Virus record (IMG/VR): IMGVR_UViG_3300023174_000414
Coordinates: 1-34,092 of that record
Source: a virus
Direction: 5' to 3' (one strand)
DNA length: 34,092 bases
The position numbers were made by a program, and so were the translations under genes. Shown one piece after another: positions 1 through 7,356 of the stretch. The notes under the pieces are model-generated. The model was not told where the DNA came from. It worked only from the letters and a program-made list of their open reading frames with translations, and searched no databases. Position 1 is the first letter of the stretch. Every line of letters begins with the position of its first letter.

Positions 1-2
1 CA

Positions 3-434
3 TCATTTATCGAAACATTCGTAGTCAAAATAGCCTTAGGCAAACTTGGACCTTACCTGCAAAAAGGTGTGTCTTTCGCTGCAGCAGCAATTGTTGCATA
101 CCTTGCGGCAAAAATTCCAGGCTCAGGAGACTTCATAAACGATACAGTAGTTACTGGATTATTGTGGGCAATCATTGACGGATTGATTGGATTAATTCCA
201 GCAACTATCATCAAGAAGTATGCAGAAGAAATTCAGTCAACATTGGTCAAAGCTGGACGACCAGTTAAAATTGACGGCCTAGCATTGTCTAAAACATCCG
301 AAGCTCTGTCTATTGCTCTCGAGGAAGAAAACGAAAATACACAAAAAAAAGTTAAGGCACCTACACCAGAGCAATTAAAGAAAAATATTAAACCTAGGAG
401 CAAAAGTCCATTCATGAATGGAAAAACCAGGTAA
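3..434 (+). CDS. Partial small membrane protein, two hydrophobic segments (5' end outside window)
   Basis: The frame is open from the window edge, so the true start lies upstream; a GTG at 69 is only an internal candidate. Two hydrophobic stretches are visible, one around VSFAAAAIVAYLAA and one around GLLWAIIDGLIGLIPA. A charged, Lys/Glu-rich tail ends in PFMNGKTR. A helical hairpin with a charged C-terminus fits a holin or another small phage membrane protein, but no family motif is recognised. The next gene is also a small membrane protein with a coiled-coil tail, and an endolysin lies 6 kb downstream, so a lysis role is possible. An intrinsic terminator directly follows, so this gene ends an upstream operon. 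Function is unassigned. Confidence 0.6.
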   Translation, partial: SFIETFVVKIALGKLGPYLQKGVSFAAAAIVAYLAAKIPGSGDFINDTVVTGLLWAIIDGLIGLIPATIIKKYAEEIQSTLVKAGRPVKIDGLALSKTSEALSIALEEENENTQKKVKAPTPEQLKKNIKPRSKSPFMNGKTR

Positions 435-461
435 AAACTAAACAACAATATTTAAAAATTA

Positions 462-498
462 AAGAGGGCACTTAATAGTGCCCTTTTTCTTTTTTTTT
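462..498 (+). terminator. Intrinsic terminator
   Basis: A perfect 7-bp stem (GGGCACT 466-472, AGTGCCC 477-483) with a four-base loop is preceded by A-rich and followed by T-rich sequence. It lies 30 bases after the stop of the first gene and separates it from the holin-like gene. Confidence 0.9.
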
Positions 499-501
499 AT
501 T

Positions 502-530
502 TTGATATTATCAAGTGATTAATATATTAT
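502..530 (+). promoter_or_regulatory. Putative sigma70-like promoter for the holin-like gene
   Basis: TTGATA at 502-507, a 17-base spacer and TATTAT at 525-530, just after a terminator. The expected transcription start is about 537, with the ATG at 540, so the message would be almost leaderless. AT-rich DNA makes chance matches common; the position after a terminator is the best support. Confidence 0.4.
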
Positions 531-539
531 TTATTGACT

Positions 540-890
540 ATGTTATCAGAAGCAATGCCTACAGACCCTAATTTTATAGAACTAGCTAAGACGTTTGGAG
601 TTGGAATTGCTACAATGGTTGGATGGATATATTTTTTGATTAAAGATATTAGAGATTACAAAGAAAAAGAAAGAGTGTACGCGAAGGAACTACTGGATTT
701 ATCTAAAGAAAATATATCAACAATCACATCACTTACTCAGGTTGTTGAAGCCATTGCCCCAGCTATTACTGCAAGCTCAATAGAAAACAAAGCTCAATTA
801 GAATTAGCCATTTCTAGATTAAAAGATCACGTAACTAACCAATGTGCAATAATTGAAAGAGCACTTAACAATCGACAATCAAATGGTTGA
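540..890 (+). CDS. Holin-like single-span membrane protein with coiled-coil tail
   Basis: 116 residues from the ATG at 540; a TTG two codons upstream is less likely. One hydrophobic helix spans about residues 17-35 (GVGIATMVGWIYFLIKD). It is followed by a long charged amphipathic region (KEKERVYAKELLDLSKENI and onward) predicted to be helical or coiled-coil. A short N-terminus, one membrane helix and a charged helical tail recall BhlA/UviB-type phage holin-like proteins, but the match is by architecture only. No Shine-Dalgarno is visible. The stop overlaps the start of the cupin gene (ATG at 883), so the two are co-translated. It could instead be a spanin-like or unrelated membrane protein. 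Confidence 0.55.
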   Translation: MLSEAMPTDPNFIELAKTFGVGIATMVGWIYFLIKDIRDYKEKERVYAKELLDLSKENISTITSLTQVVEAIAPAITASSIENKAQLELAISRLKDHVTNQCAIIERALNNRQSNG

Positions 891-1398
891 AACAATAGAT
901 CTTCAAACACAGCTTAAGCAAGCTCATCAAAAGTTAAGAAAGGTGGCAAGAAAAGCTGCTAAAATAATTAACGACGAGACGAGGGTAATTGAATCGCACC
1001 ACGATACCAGTGGGGATATTGATATATCTAGAGTTTTAATAAGTGGTAAGTGGGGAAGGTTATTCGACAATATAAAAATAATGCTTATAGACAATGACGA
1101 ACATTGTACGAGAGCTATCTGCGAGGGGAATGGATTAGCTCCATTACATTTTCATAGGTTTGATGAAAAAATTATAGTTGTTAGCGGATACGTAAAAGAC
1201 AATTTAACTGGAAAAATATTTTACCCAGGAGAGACAATTCACCATAAAGCTTTAGAAAAACATCAACCGGAAATAAATGGAACTGCAATTTGTATATGGA
1301 CTCCACCGCTTCCATTACTTGACTCACTTGACTCAATTGAAGACCTACAAGAGTGTTTTAATCACATCTGCACTAAAGAGTGGAACCTTGTTAAATAA
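883..1398 (+). CDS. Cupin-fold protein
   Basis: 171 residues from the ATG at 883, inside the end of the preceding gene; a TTG at 853 is open but poorer. The first cupin motif is exact: H89-F-H91, three residues, E95, six residues, G102 (HxHx3Ex6G). A second-motif-like stretch follows (YPGETIHH, residues 114-121), with P115, G116 and H120. H89, H91, E95 and H120 would form the usual metal site of a double-stranded beta-helix. About 35 helical, charged residues precede the cupin. Substrate or role cannot be told; cupins include dioxygenases, isomerases and non-enzymatic sugar or metal binders. It lies between a holin-like gene and a papain-like peptidase, possibly modifying surface or virion components. 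Confidence 0.75.
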   Translation: MVETIDLQTQLKQAHQKLRKVARKAAKIINDETRVIESHHDTSGDIDISRVLISGKWGRLFDNIKIMLIDNDEHCTRAICEGNGLAPLHFHRFDEKIIVVSGYVKDNLTGKIFYPGETIHHKALEKHQPEINGTAICIWTPPLPLLDSLDSIEDLQECFNHICTKEWNLVK

Positions 1399-1403
1399 AA
1401 ATA

Positions 1404-1432
1404 TTGCAACAAAAATACATTAAGTATATATT
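1404..1432 (+). promoter_or_regulatory. Putative promoter in the cupin-peptidase gap
   Basis: TTGCAA at 1404-1409, 17 bases, TATATT at 1427-1432. Transcription would start near 1439 and reach the strong terminator at 1488-1523 without crossing a convincing gene, defining a short RNA. The boxes are only partial consensus matches in AT-rich DNA. Confidence 0.35.
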
Positions 1433-1438
1433 TATATT

Positions 1439-1523
1439 GTTGGTGATATTCTAGCGTGTTTGTTGTTGTTGGCTCTACTAATAGAGCATAAACGGAGGGG
1501 CTTTCCCCTCCGTTTATTTTTTT
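1439..1523 (+). ncRNA. Candidate small RNA or leader between promoter boxes and terminator
   Basis: About 85 bases between a promoter-like pair and a strong intrinsic terminator, with no plausible ORF. A first small hairpin (GCTCTA 1472-1477, CTAA loop, TAGAGC 1482-1487) sits directly against the terminator hairpin, and the 5' half is G/T-rich and probably single-stranded. It matches no RNA family I know. The alternative is that the terminator simply ends the upstream operon. Confidence 0.3.
1488..1523 (+). terminator. Strong intrinsic terminator
   Basis: A perfect 13-bp stem (1488-1500 with 1505-1517, core GGAGGGG/CCCCTCC), a CTTT loop and a run of seven T. It is the strongest terminator in the window and isolates the peptidase gene from upstream transcription. 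Confidence 0.95.
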
Positions 1524-1542
1524 GTTGACTATCTGTTAAAAA

Positions 1543-2298
1543 ATGACAAATTTAAAACCAAAGCTAATTCAAATTGCTTCATCAATATTCAATAAAAATA
1601 AAATGATCGACGACAACAAAGCGTTTACAAACAGTAAGCATAAGTCTGAGCAGCCACTAGTGGGCAAAGGTTTATTATTTAGCCACGACGAAAGTGACAG
1701 AAAATATTTAATGTTTGCGAACAAGCCTGAAATAAATGACACCATCAGGCAGTCATGGAAAATAGGTAATATATTAAATCAAGGTTCAACTAGTCAATGC
1801 GTTGGTTATTCCTGGTATCAGTTCATGCAATCTAGTCCTTTTCATGACTTGAATTTACCTGAGATAACTCCACAAGAAATTTACTCCAAAGCACAGAAAA
1901 TTGATGAATGGGACGGAGAAGAACCAGACTCATATGGTACTAGTGTTAGAGCTGGAGCAAAAGTACTCAAAGAACTTGGATTAATTAAAGAGTATGTATG
2001 GGGTTTCTCAGTAGAGGAGATAGCAAAATTTATTTATGAGAATGGACCAGTTGTTGTTGGCAGCAATTGGTATTCGTCTATGTCTAATCCAGATCAAAAT
2101 GGTTTCGCAAGGCCTATAGCAACATATGAGGGAGGTCACGCATGGTTGATTTATGGAGTAGACTGCCAATGGGAAACATTCTTTGGAGTTAATAGTTGGG
2201 GAACTCAATACGGTAAGAACGGTAGGTTTTTTGTAAAATTTAGCGACATGGAAAAATTGCTATTATCAGGAGCACAAGTATGCAGCGCATTAAGATAA
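1543..2298 (+). CDS. Papain-like (C1 family) cysteine peptidase
   Basis: 251 residues. The papain signature is complete: oxyanion-hole Gln Q80 in NQGSTSQC and nucleophile C86 six residues later, the same spacing as Q19/C25 of papain. Catalytic H199 lies in GGHAWLIYGV and Asn N217 in NSWG. The roughly 70 residues before the catalytic core could act as a short propeptide or targeting region. No signal peptide is seen. A mature domain of about 180 residues is small for C1A. C1 peptidases are uncommon in phages; roles in virion processing, tail attachment or host attack are all possible. The 3' end overlaps the lipoprotein gene by 19 bases. Family confidence is high, role unknown. Confidence 0.88.
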   Translation: MTNLKPKLIQIASSIFNKNKMIDDNKAFTNSKHKSEQPLVGKGLLFSHDESDRKYLMFANKPEINDTIRQSWKIGNILNQGSTSQCVGYSWYQFMQSSPFHDLNLPEITPQEIYSKAQKIDEWDGEEPDSYGTSVRAGAKVLKELGLIKEYVWGFSVEEIAKFIYENGPVVVGSNWYSSMSNPDQNGFARPIATYEGGHAWLIYGVDCQWETFFGVNSWGTQYGKNGRFFVKFSDMEKLLLSGAQVCSALR

Positions 2299-2540
2299 CA
2301 TTATTTACTTTTTTAACTTTAATTTGTTTTGTCGGTTGCTCTGTATATGGAGACAAAAGGCAAATAGACTATCCAGTAAAAAATATAGTAGAGCTGAACG
2401 AAAAAGGTAAACAGATTTACTCGTATAAACCAGTTAAAGGTTCTATATACATATATATTGATTTTGATGTTGTTGAATTTGTTGACTCTGATACTAATAA
2501 AAAGAAACAAATAATTAATAGCTATAAATTCACTAAGTAA
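2280..2540 (+). CDS. Small lipoprotein
   Basis: 86 residues. The N-terminus is a typical lipoprotein signal: basic MQRIK, a hydrophobic core (TLFTFLTLICF) and lipobox FVGC with the lipidated Cys at residue 20. The mature part is about 65 residues, polar, with a beta-rich centre (KGSIYIYIDFDVVEFV). AGGAG lies about 9 bases before the start, one of the few clear ribosome-binding sites here. It overlaps the peptidase gene, so the two are probably co-expressed. A phage lipoprotein could be an outer spanin, a superinfection-exclusion protein or an inhibitor of the neighbouring peptidase; no inner-spanin partner is adjacent. Confidence 0.7.
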   Translation: MQRIKITLFTFLTLICFVGCSVYGDKRQIDYPVKNIVELNEKGKQIYSYKPVKGSIYIYIDFDVVEFVDSDTNKKKQIINSYKFTK

Positions 2541-2545
2541 TTTTT

Positions 2546-5500
2546 ATGGCATGCAAATTTGATGAAAACTGGGAAGACTGGGGAGACAAAGGAGAAGAAA
2601 ATCCAACATTGAGTTCGGGTTGGGACGGCAGTAATATTGTTTGGAAGCAGGAGTGCGTATACTGGTATCATTTAATTCAATTGAGGGAGTTGTACAATCA
2701 AGTATGGGACGAGTGCAATAAATATGGAATGGAACTTAAGCTTCCAACAGGAAGAAATAAGTACGGAGAGCCTGGACACAGAGAAGAGATAGAGCAACTT
2801 GCAACAATTGAGGGTTTTTTTTCAATAAAAATGACTGGAGGCGCAAGTCCACAATTTGATCAAACACGATTTATTATTACAGACGGAACTATAAACGACA
2901 GAATACCTGCACCAAATCCTGACTATGAATACGCTGCTAATGATTATGGTCCATGGATTGTGTATTTAAAAAGCGAGTGCTATGGTTGTGGAGGATGGGA
3001 ACTAGATAGATCAGGAGACCATTACCCAAGATATAGGTGTTGCTATGGAAATTCTTGCGGCGATATGGACCCACTTTATTGGAAATCTCAAAATTACGTT
3101 GGAAGAACTACCGAAGGAGGTATATGTAATTTTGGTAGAGAATGGGGTGAAGACTACATGGATATGGTTGATCACTGCATTGGATTATCCATTCCAAAAA
3201 CTCAATGTGTATGTGATTCATGGCCACCATGCGATGAAGAAAGAAACGAGTGTTGCCAGGTAGACTTAGCGTGGCACTATTCTAACTTTTTTGACACACT
3301 TGGGCCATCTGGAGTTTCATATGGTAATCCTGACTGCAATGCAAATGCTGAAGATTGTCCACAAAATTACGAAAAACGTGGAGTAAAGTGGATTGGCAGT
3401 CATGAACCTTTATCAGGATATAAGGGGTATGTTACACAGGTTATAAAAGCAAAACATCTCAAAGATATATGGGATGCAATTAAACCAGCTTTAACGGGAA
3501 AACATAGAATGGGACAAGATTGGTATTACTGCCAAGATCGAAATGATAAAAAATGGGGGAAAGACGATTCAGTTGATTGGGAAACTTTTAGATATAGATT
3601 TGAAAAATGCCAAAAATGTGACGCTCCTCCTGTCGCTTCACGGTCAATTTGCGCATGCGAAATGAATGACTTGGCGTACGTACTAAATAAAATGTTGAAC
3701 AATACATGTACATGCGTCGGTATAAGCGAAGAATTTTCAGGTCAAAATATATGGAGAATTGTAGCAAAAGATACTCCATCAATCGATGAGTGTTCTTGCC
3801 CGCCTTGTCTGTTTGATGTTTGGTCTTTCTCAGTATATCATTCGGTGTTTGGATATGGTGGATTTGAATGTAAAAATTCTGAAGTTAGCGACAACCGATA
3901 TTTAACTTATACAATAGATTGCAGTGCTGGCTTTAAAGGAGGTCAATGCGGAGGAGGCACAACCCCAAGCTCCATTAATATTGTAACAGAAATAGATAAA
4001 TACACAGGGCTAAGTTGCACAAGAGGTTTGCCTCCAAATGGGTATTCGTGCGCTGGAGGATCCGACTGCAATGAAACTTGCAGCGAAACTAAAAAAAGCT
4101 ACAATTGCACAGCTAGACCAGAGGATTGCGCTGGGAAAGATGAAGAAGGAAACGCCATAACAAGTATTACAAGTAGTTATACATTAAGTGAAACAAACAC
4201 AATTGAAGCTGCTGTAGGAAGAGCAGAGGGCTTATTAAATAGGTTTAATGCAAACTCACTTCCTGGACCAAATACCTCTGGAGAGGTAAAAGTTCAATCA
4301 GGTGGTCAAGCACTTTTAGCTTGGTCTCCTGGTGCCTCTCCGTATGCATCAAGGCAAACAGATCGTGGCGCAGCTGTTTTATCAAAAAGTATAATAAAAC
4401 TTAGAGCAGCCACAAAATACAAAATATTTACATATGACCAATCTGGCCAGACTACAGGAGAACAAGAATTTACAGGAGTAAAAAATCAAGTCATTACATT
4501 AGATCCGCCAAGTATCGACGGCTCTAAATTTTTTATGATAGTTGGAGCAGGAGGTCAATGTCCAAGTATTTATGTAAATTCTGAGGTAAGTTCTACAAAT
4601 AGACTCACAACAAAAACTTTGCGAGTCGCCCCACCTCCAGCGGATGGAGACGAACCAGAAGACCAGCCTTGTACTAGTTTTATTCTTGGGCCTGATTGCA
4701 AGCGATATACTAATTCGAGTAATGTATATACTGAGGAATTTGGTTTCAAGTATACTATTTCTGATGAGTCCGGATATTCGGAAAACGATACCTCGGTATT
4801 TAAACAGACTACTACAAGAAATTCCGTTGCGTGCTTTAATGATACCCAAACTATTACAAACTCGTACGAAGGAAGTGGCACCTACACCAGTCCCCACGTA
4901 GAGTACGGTACCGGTAAAACATATACAGTGACAAACACTTGGACAGACTCATGCGTTAATGGAGTAGGTGGACATTCTTCAACGTGGAGTGGATACCCAG
5001 ACCCCAAACTCAATACAACATATAAAAGTTCATACACAAATGGTTGTCCTTATATTGGTCCACCTACGGCTGATTGCCCATTGGATGCTACATGTGGTTC
5101 GGATAGCAATAGTTTAGACTTTAATAATTCTTGGCCACCTAGTCGTGATTGCAGCTACACCACTTACCTAAAAGGTAATACTACTTGTTCAAGCTATAGT
5201 ACCACTAATGGCAATGTCGTAAGCTCGGGGGGCACTATAACAGCATATGTAGAGAAATTTGATTGCGATGCAGTGACCAAAAATTCCACCGCATATAGCA
5301 TCACTTCTTCAATAACTACTTATTCAGGCGTAGTAAAAGACTCCTTCAAAGATGGGGACGAAGAAACTCCCCCGAACTACGAAACAAAAAGCTGGAACGA
5401 ACAAGATGGTCTTTGCGCGTGGAAAATTCTAGCCACAAATGGAACTATGAACGAAAAAACTGCCGACATAACGATTGAGTTGAGTCTAAATGAGGATCCA

Positions 5501-5704
5501 GATAAAGATTACAATGTAAAAGCTCAAATGGTTATAGAGACTAATGTTACGTCAAATAATTGTTCTTATCGATACTACGACAGTTATGTTCAATATTTTA
5601 CCATGAAGGGTGACGGAGTTCAACAATTTGGTAAATACTTAACTGCAAGTGACGGAGAAACTAAATGCATGATACATAATTCAGCAGTCGCTTATGAAGC
5701 CTAA
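2546..5704 (+). CDS. Very large cysteine-rich protein, probably virion-associated
   Basis: 1052 residues, not assigned to a family. I count about 50 cysteines, crowded in the first 540 residues as CxC, CC and CxxC clusters (YGCGGW, YRCCYG, CVCDSWPPC, CSCPPC). This half is also rich in Trp, Tyr and Asp. The second half is Thr/Ser/Asn-rich and probably beta-stranded, like a fibre or adhesin, with scattered Cys. No signal peptide or membrane helix is seen. It starts 5 bases after the lipoprotein gene and its end overlaps the double zinc-ribbon gene by 11 bases. The size and composition fit a structural or receptor-contact protein held by metal sites or disulfides; function is inference only. Confidence 0.7.
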   Translation: MACKFDENWEDWGDKGEENPTLSSGWDGSNIVWKQECVYWYHLIQLRELYNQVWDECNKYGMELKLPTGRNKYGEPGHREEIEQLATIEGFFSIKMTGGASPQFDQTRFIITDGTINDRIPAPNPDYEYAANDYGPWIVYLKSECYGCGGWELDRSGDHYPRYRCCYGNSCGDMDPLYWKSQNYVGRTTEGGICNFGREWGEDYMDMVDHCIGLSIPKTQCVCDSWPPCDEERNECCQVDLAWHYSNFFDTLGPSGVSYGNPDCNANAEDCPQNYEKRGVKWIGSHEPLSGYKGYVTQVIKAKHLKDIWDAIKPALTGKHRMGQDWYYCQDRNDKKWGKDDSVDWETFRYRFEKCQKCDAPPVASRSICACEMNDLAYVLNKMLNNTCTCVGISEEFSGQNIWRIVAKDTPSIDECSCPPCLFDVWSFSVYHSVFGYGGFECKNSEVSDNRYLTYTIDCSAGFKGGQCGGGTTPSSINIVTEIDKYTGLSCTRGLPPNGYSCAGGSDCNETCSETKKSYNCTARPEDCAGKDEEGNAITSITSSYTLSETNTIEAAVGRAEGLLNRFNANSLPGPNTSGEVKVQSGGQALLAWSPGASPYASRQTDRGAAVLSKSIIKLRAATKYKIFTYDQSGQTTGEQEFTGVKNQVITLDPPSIDGSKFFMIVGAGGQCPSIYVNSEVSSTNRLTTKTLRVAPPPADGDEPEDQPCTSFILGPDCKRYTNSSNVYTEEFGFKYTISDESGYSENDTSVFKQTTTRNSVACFNDTQTITNSYEGSGTYTSPHVEYGTGKTYTVTNTWTDSCVNGVGGHSSTWSGYPDPKLNTTYKSSYTNGCPYIGPPTADCPLDATCGSDSNSLDFNNSWPPSRDCSYTTYLKGNTTCSSYSTTNGNVVSSGGTITAYVEKFDCDAVTKNSTAYSITSSITTYSGVVKDSFKDGDEETPPNYETKSWNEQDGLCAWKILATNGTMNEKTADITIELSLNEDPDKDYNVKAQMVIETNVTSNNCSYRYYDSYVQYFTMKGDGVQQFGKYLTASDGETKCMIHNSAVAYEA

Positions 5705-6395
5705 TATAGAAAAAAAAGTTGAGGATTTTTTCCCGCCAACACCCATACCTGAATTTCTTGCGCCTCCGCAAATTTCTATTCAAGATATTCGGTTAGAGAA
5801 TGGAGTGGAAACAATTAAAATGATTCCACACTTAATAATCAATCAAGCTACAGCAAGAGAAAATGGTTATATTTTGGCAGACCCAGGTATTACATCTCTT
5901 AGGTTGCAGGCTTGCTTAAATTGCGAGTTTGCATTACCAAATGGTATATATGGGACATGCGAAAAATGTGGTTGTGATATTGAGTCAAAAGCTAGAATAG
6001 AGGGAGAAAATTGTCCAATAGGTAAATGGGATGTTGGTAAATTAGAAGAACTACGATTAAATCAAACAGGAGAATCGAACCCAAATAATTCAAACTCATC
6101 TGTTGCTCCCCCAACAATCGCTAAAATGGCTTCTACGTTTTTTTCAAGTACTTTGGGGTGGGCAAAGTCTGGATTAAAGACAGTAACAGCAGATCAATTC
6201 GAAGCTAGGGTAGAAATATGCAAAGGATGTGAATTGTGGGAAGGATCAGGATTTGCTGGAACAGGTCGCTGCAAAAAATGTGGATGCTCTACTCAAGCAA
6301 AACTTCGCATGGCTACAGAAAAATGCCCAATAGACAAATGGGGTCCAGTAACTTCTGAGCCAACTAAATCAGATGAACAAGATCAAAAAGTATAA
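5694..6395 (+). CDS. Protein with two CxxC...CxxCxC zinc-ribbon modules
   Basis: 233 residues. Two homologous cysteine modules are visible. The first has C74, C77, C89, C92, C94 and C107 followed by PIGKW; the second has C176, C179, C193, C196, C198 and C211 followed by PIDKW. Each has the form CxxC...CxxCGC...K...CP[IL]xKW, a pattern I recall in short phage proteins (DUF6171-like; the name is from memory). The modules very probably bind zinc. Between them is a Ser/Asn-rich linker and a segment (residues 139-165) that may be an amphipathic helix. The first 70 residues are Pro-rich. The start overlaps the cysteine-rich giant gene and the end overlaps the endolysin gene, so all three form one translational unit. 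Role unknown. Confidence 0.75.
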   Translation: MKPNIEKKVEDFFPPTPIPEFLAPPQISIQDIRLENGVETIKMIPHLIINQATARENGYILADPGITSLRLQACLNCEFALPNGIYGTCEKCGCDIESKARIEGENCPIGKWDVGKLEELRLNQTGESNPNNSNSSVAPPTIAKMASTFFSSTLGWAKSGLKTVTADQFEARVEICKGCELWEGSGFAGTGRCKKCGCSTQAKLRMATEKCPIDKWGPVTSEPTKSDEQDQKV

Positions 6396-7314
6396 AATAA
6401 ATTACCCAAACAAAATTTTGGTAGTTGATAAAAATCTTTTAGGCATAGATAGAAAAAAGAAATACTTTGGATTAGCGTATAAAGATGAAGCTAAAATAGA
6501 AATTGACCCACACCAAAGACCAATTGAATACCTTGATTCACTACTTCATGAATGTGTACATATCTTGTTTCCAGACATGGAAGAAAAAGAAGTATATAAA
6601 TTAGGACTATTCTTATCTAGTTTTTTGTGGGACAATGGATATAGAAAAATACACCAAGAAAATAAATATACTAACTTCGATGCAGACCCTAAAGGTCGAA
6701 CTCCAGAAACCAAGAAAACTAATAAAATGTCTACACCAGCTCCATTAATTTCTTCTTCGTTCCCTAAATTAAATGAAGAGTATTCATCAATGTTTTCTAG
6801 CATGAAGATACTGGATATTGATCTAGTAAAAAAAACAGTGGACGAGATAGTAAAAAACAAAGAGGTCTACGAAAAGGTTGGGATAGCCCCATGGTACTGG
6901 ATAGGTTGCATACACTACAGAGAAGCAACTCTAAATTTTAAAACACACCTACATAATGGAGACTCATTAAAGAAAAGAACTGTAAATGAGCCATCTGGAA
7001 GACCTTTGTCTGACCCAACAACATTAGGTGGATATGCATGGGAGATTAGTGCAAAAGACGCACTACACCTTAAAGAATTAGATAAATGGACTGACTGGTC
7101 TATTGAAGGCTTGCTGTATCAAGCCGAGAGATACAATGGATTTGGATATAGACTGTATAAATCTAACAACAGCCCATACCTTTGGAGTGGTACAAATAAC
7201 TGGAAATCTGGCAAATATTTACTTGATGGTAAATATAGTGCTACTGCAACTAAGGATCAATTAGGGGTTGCTCCACTGCTTTTTGAAATGAAAGCACGAA
7301 ATATTTTTTCTTAA
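6373..7314 (+). CDS. Endolysin-like muramidase domain fused to an HExxH metallopeptidase-like domain
   Basis: 313 residues. The N-terminal 100 residues contain a hydrophobic helix with H59-E-C-V-H63, an HExxH zinc motif typical of small metallopeptidases or SprT-like folds. The C-terminal 185 residues resemble a lysozyme-like family I recall from cyanobacterial, rhizobial and phage proteins. Its motifs are IHYREATLNFKTHLHNGD, SGRP, WSIEGLLYQAERYNGFGYR, SPYLWSGTNNW and GKYLLDGKY; the Glu in HYREA is the likely catalytic acid. A linker rich in Thr/Pro/Ser separates them. An in-frame ATG at 6727 (residue 119) just before the second domain could yield endolysin alone. No signal peptide is present, so a holin would be needed for export. 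The lysozyme assignment is strong, the peptidase assignment moderate. Confidence 0.8.
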   Translation: MNKIKKYKINYPNKILVVDKNLLGIDRKKKYFGLAYKDEAKIEIDPHQRPIEYLDSLLHECVHILFPDMEEKEVYKLGLFLSSFLWDNGYRKIHQENKYTNFDADPKGRTPETKKTNKMSTPAPLISSSFPKLNEEYSSMFSSMKILDIDLVKKTVDEIVKNKEVYEKVGIAPWYWIGCIHYREATLNFKTHLHNGDSLKKRTVNEPSGRPLSDPTTLGGYAWEISAKDALHLKELDKWTDWSIEGLLYQAERYNGFGYRLYKSNNSPYLWSGTNNWKSGKYLLDGKYSATATKDQLGVAPLLFEMKARNIFS

Positions 7315-7321
7315 AAAATGC

Positions 7322-7350
7322 TTGCACAACATGTAATAAAGTAGTTTATT
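7322..7350 (+). promoter_or_regulatory. Putative promoter overlapping a perfect inverted repeat
   Basis: TTGCAC (7322-7327), a 17-base spacer and TTTATT (7345-7350) end 6 bases before the ATG at 7357. The inverted repeat 7330-7355 covers the spacer and -10 box, as an operator would. The boxes are weak on their own. Confidence 0.25.
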
Positions 7351-7355
7351 ACATG
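7330..7355 (+). repeat. Perfect 11-bp inverted repeat before a start codon
   Basis: CATGTAATAAA (7330-7340), loop GTAG, TTTATTACATG (7345-7355). There is no T-tract after it, so it is not a standard terminator. The right arm ends one base before the ATG of the next gene, so as RNA it would constrain initiation and as DNA it could be an operator. Confidence 0.85.
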
Positions 7356-7356
7356 A

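Noticed and set aside
3045-3263. Short + strand frame inside the cysteine-rich gene
   Set aside because: It is out of frame within a well-supported 1052-residue ORF, with no start signal.
4499-4897. Long antisense open frames inside the cysteine-rich gene
   Set aside because: They lie opposite a strongly supported gene, have no start context and no recognisable protein character; they are shadows of its codon use.
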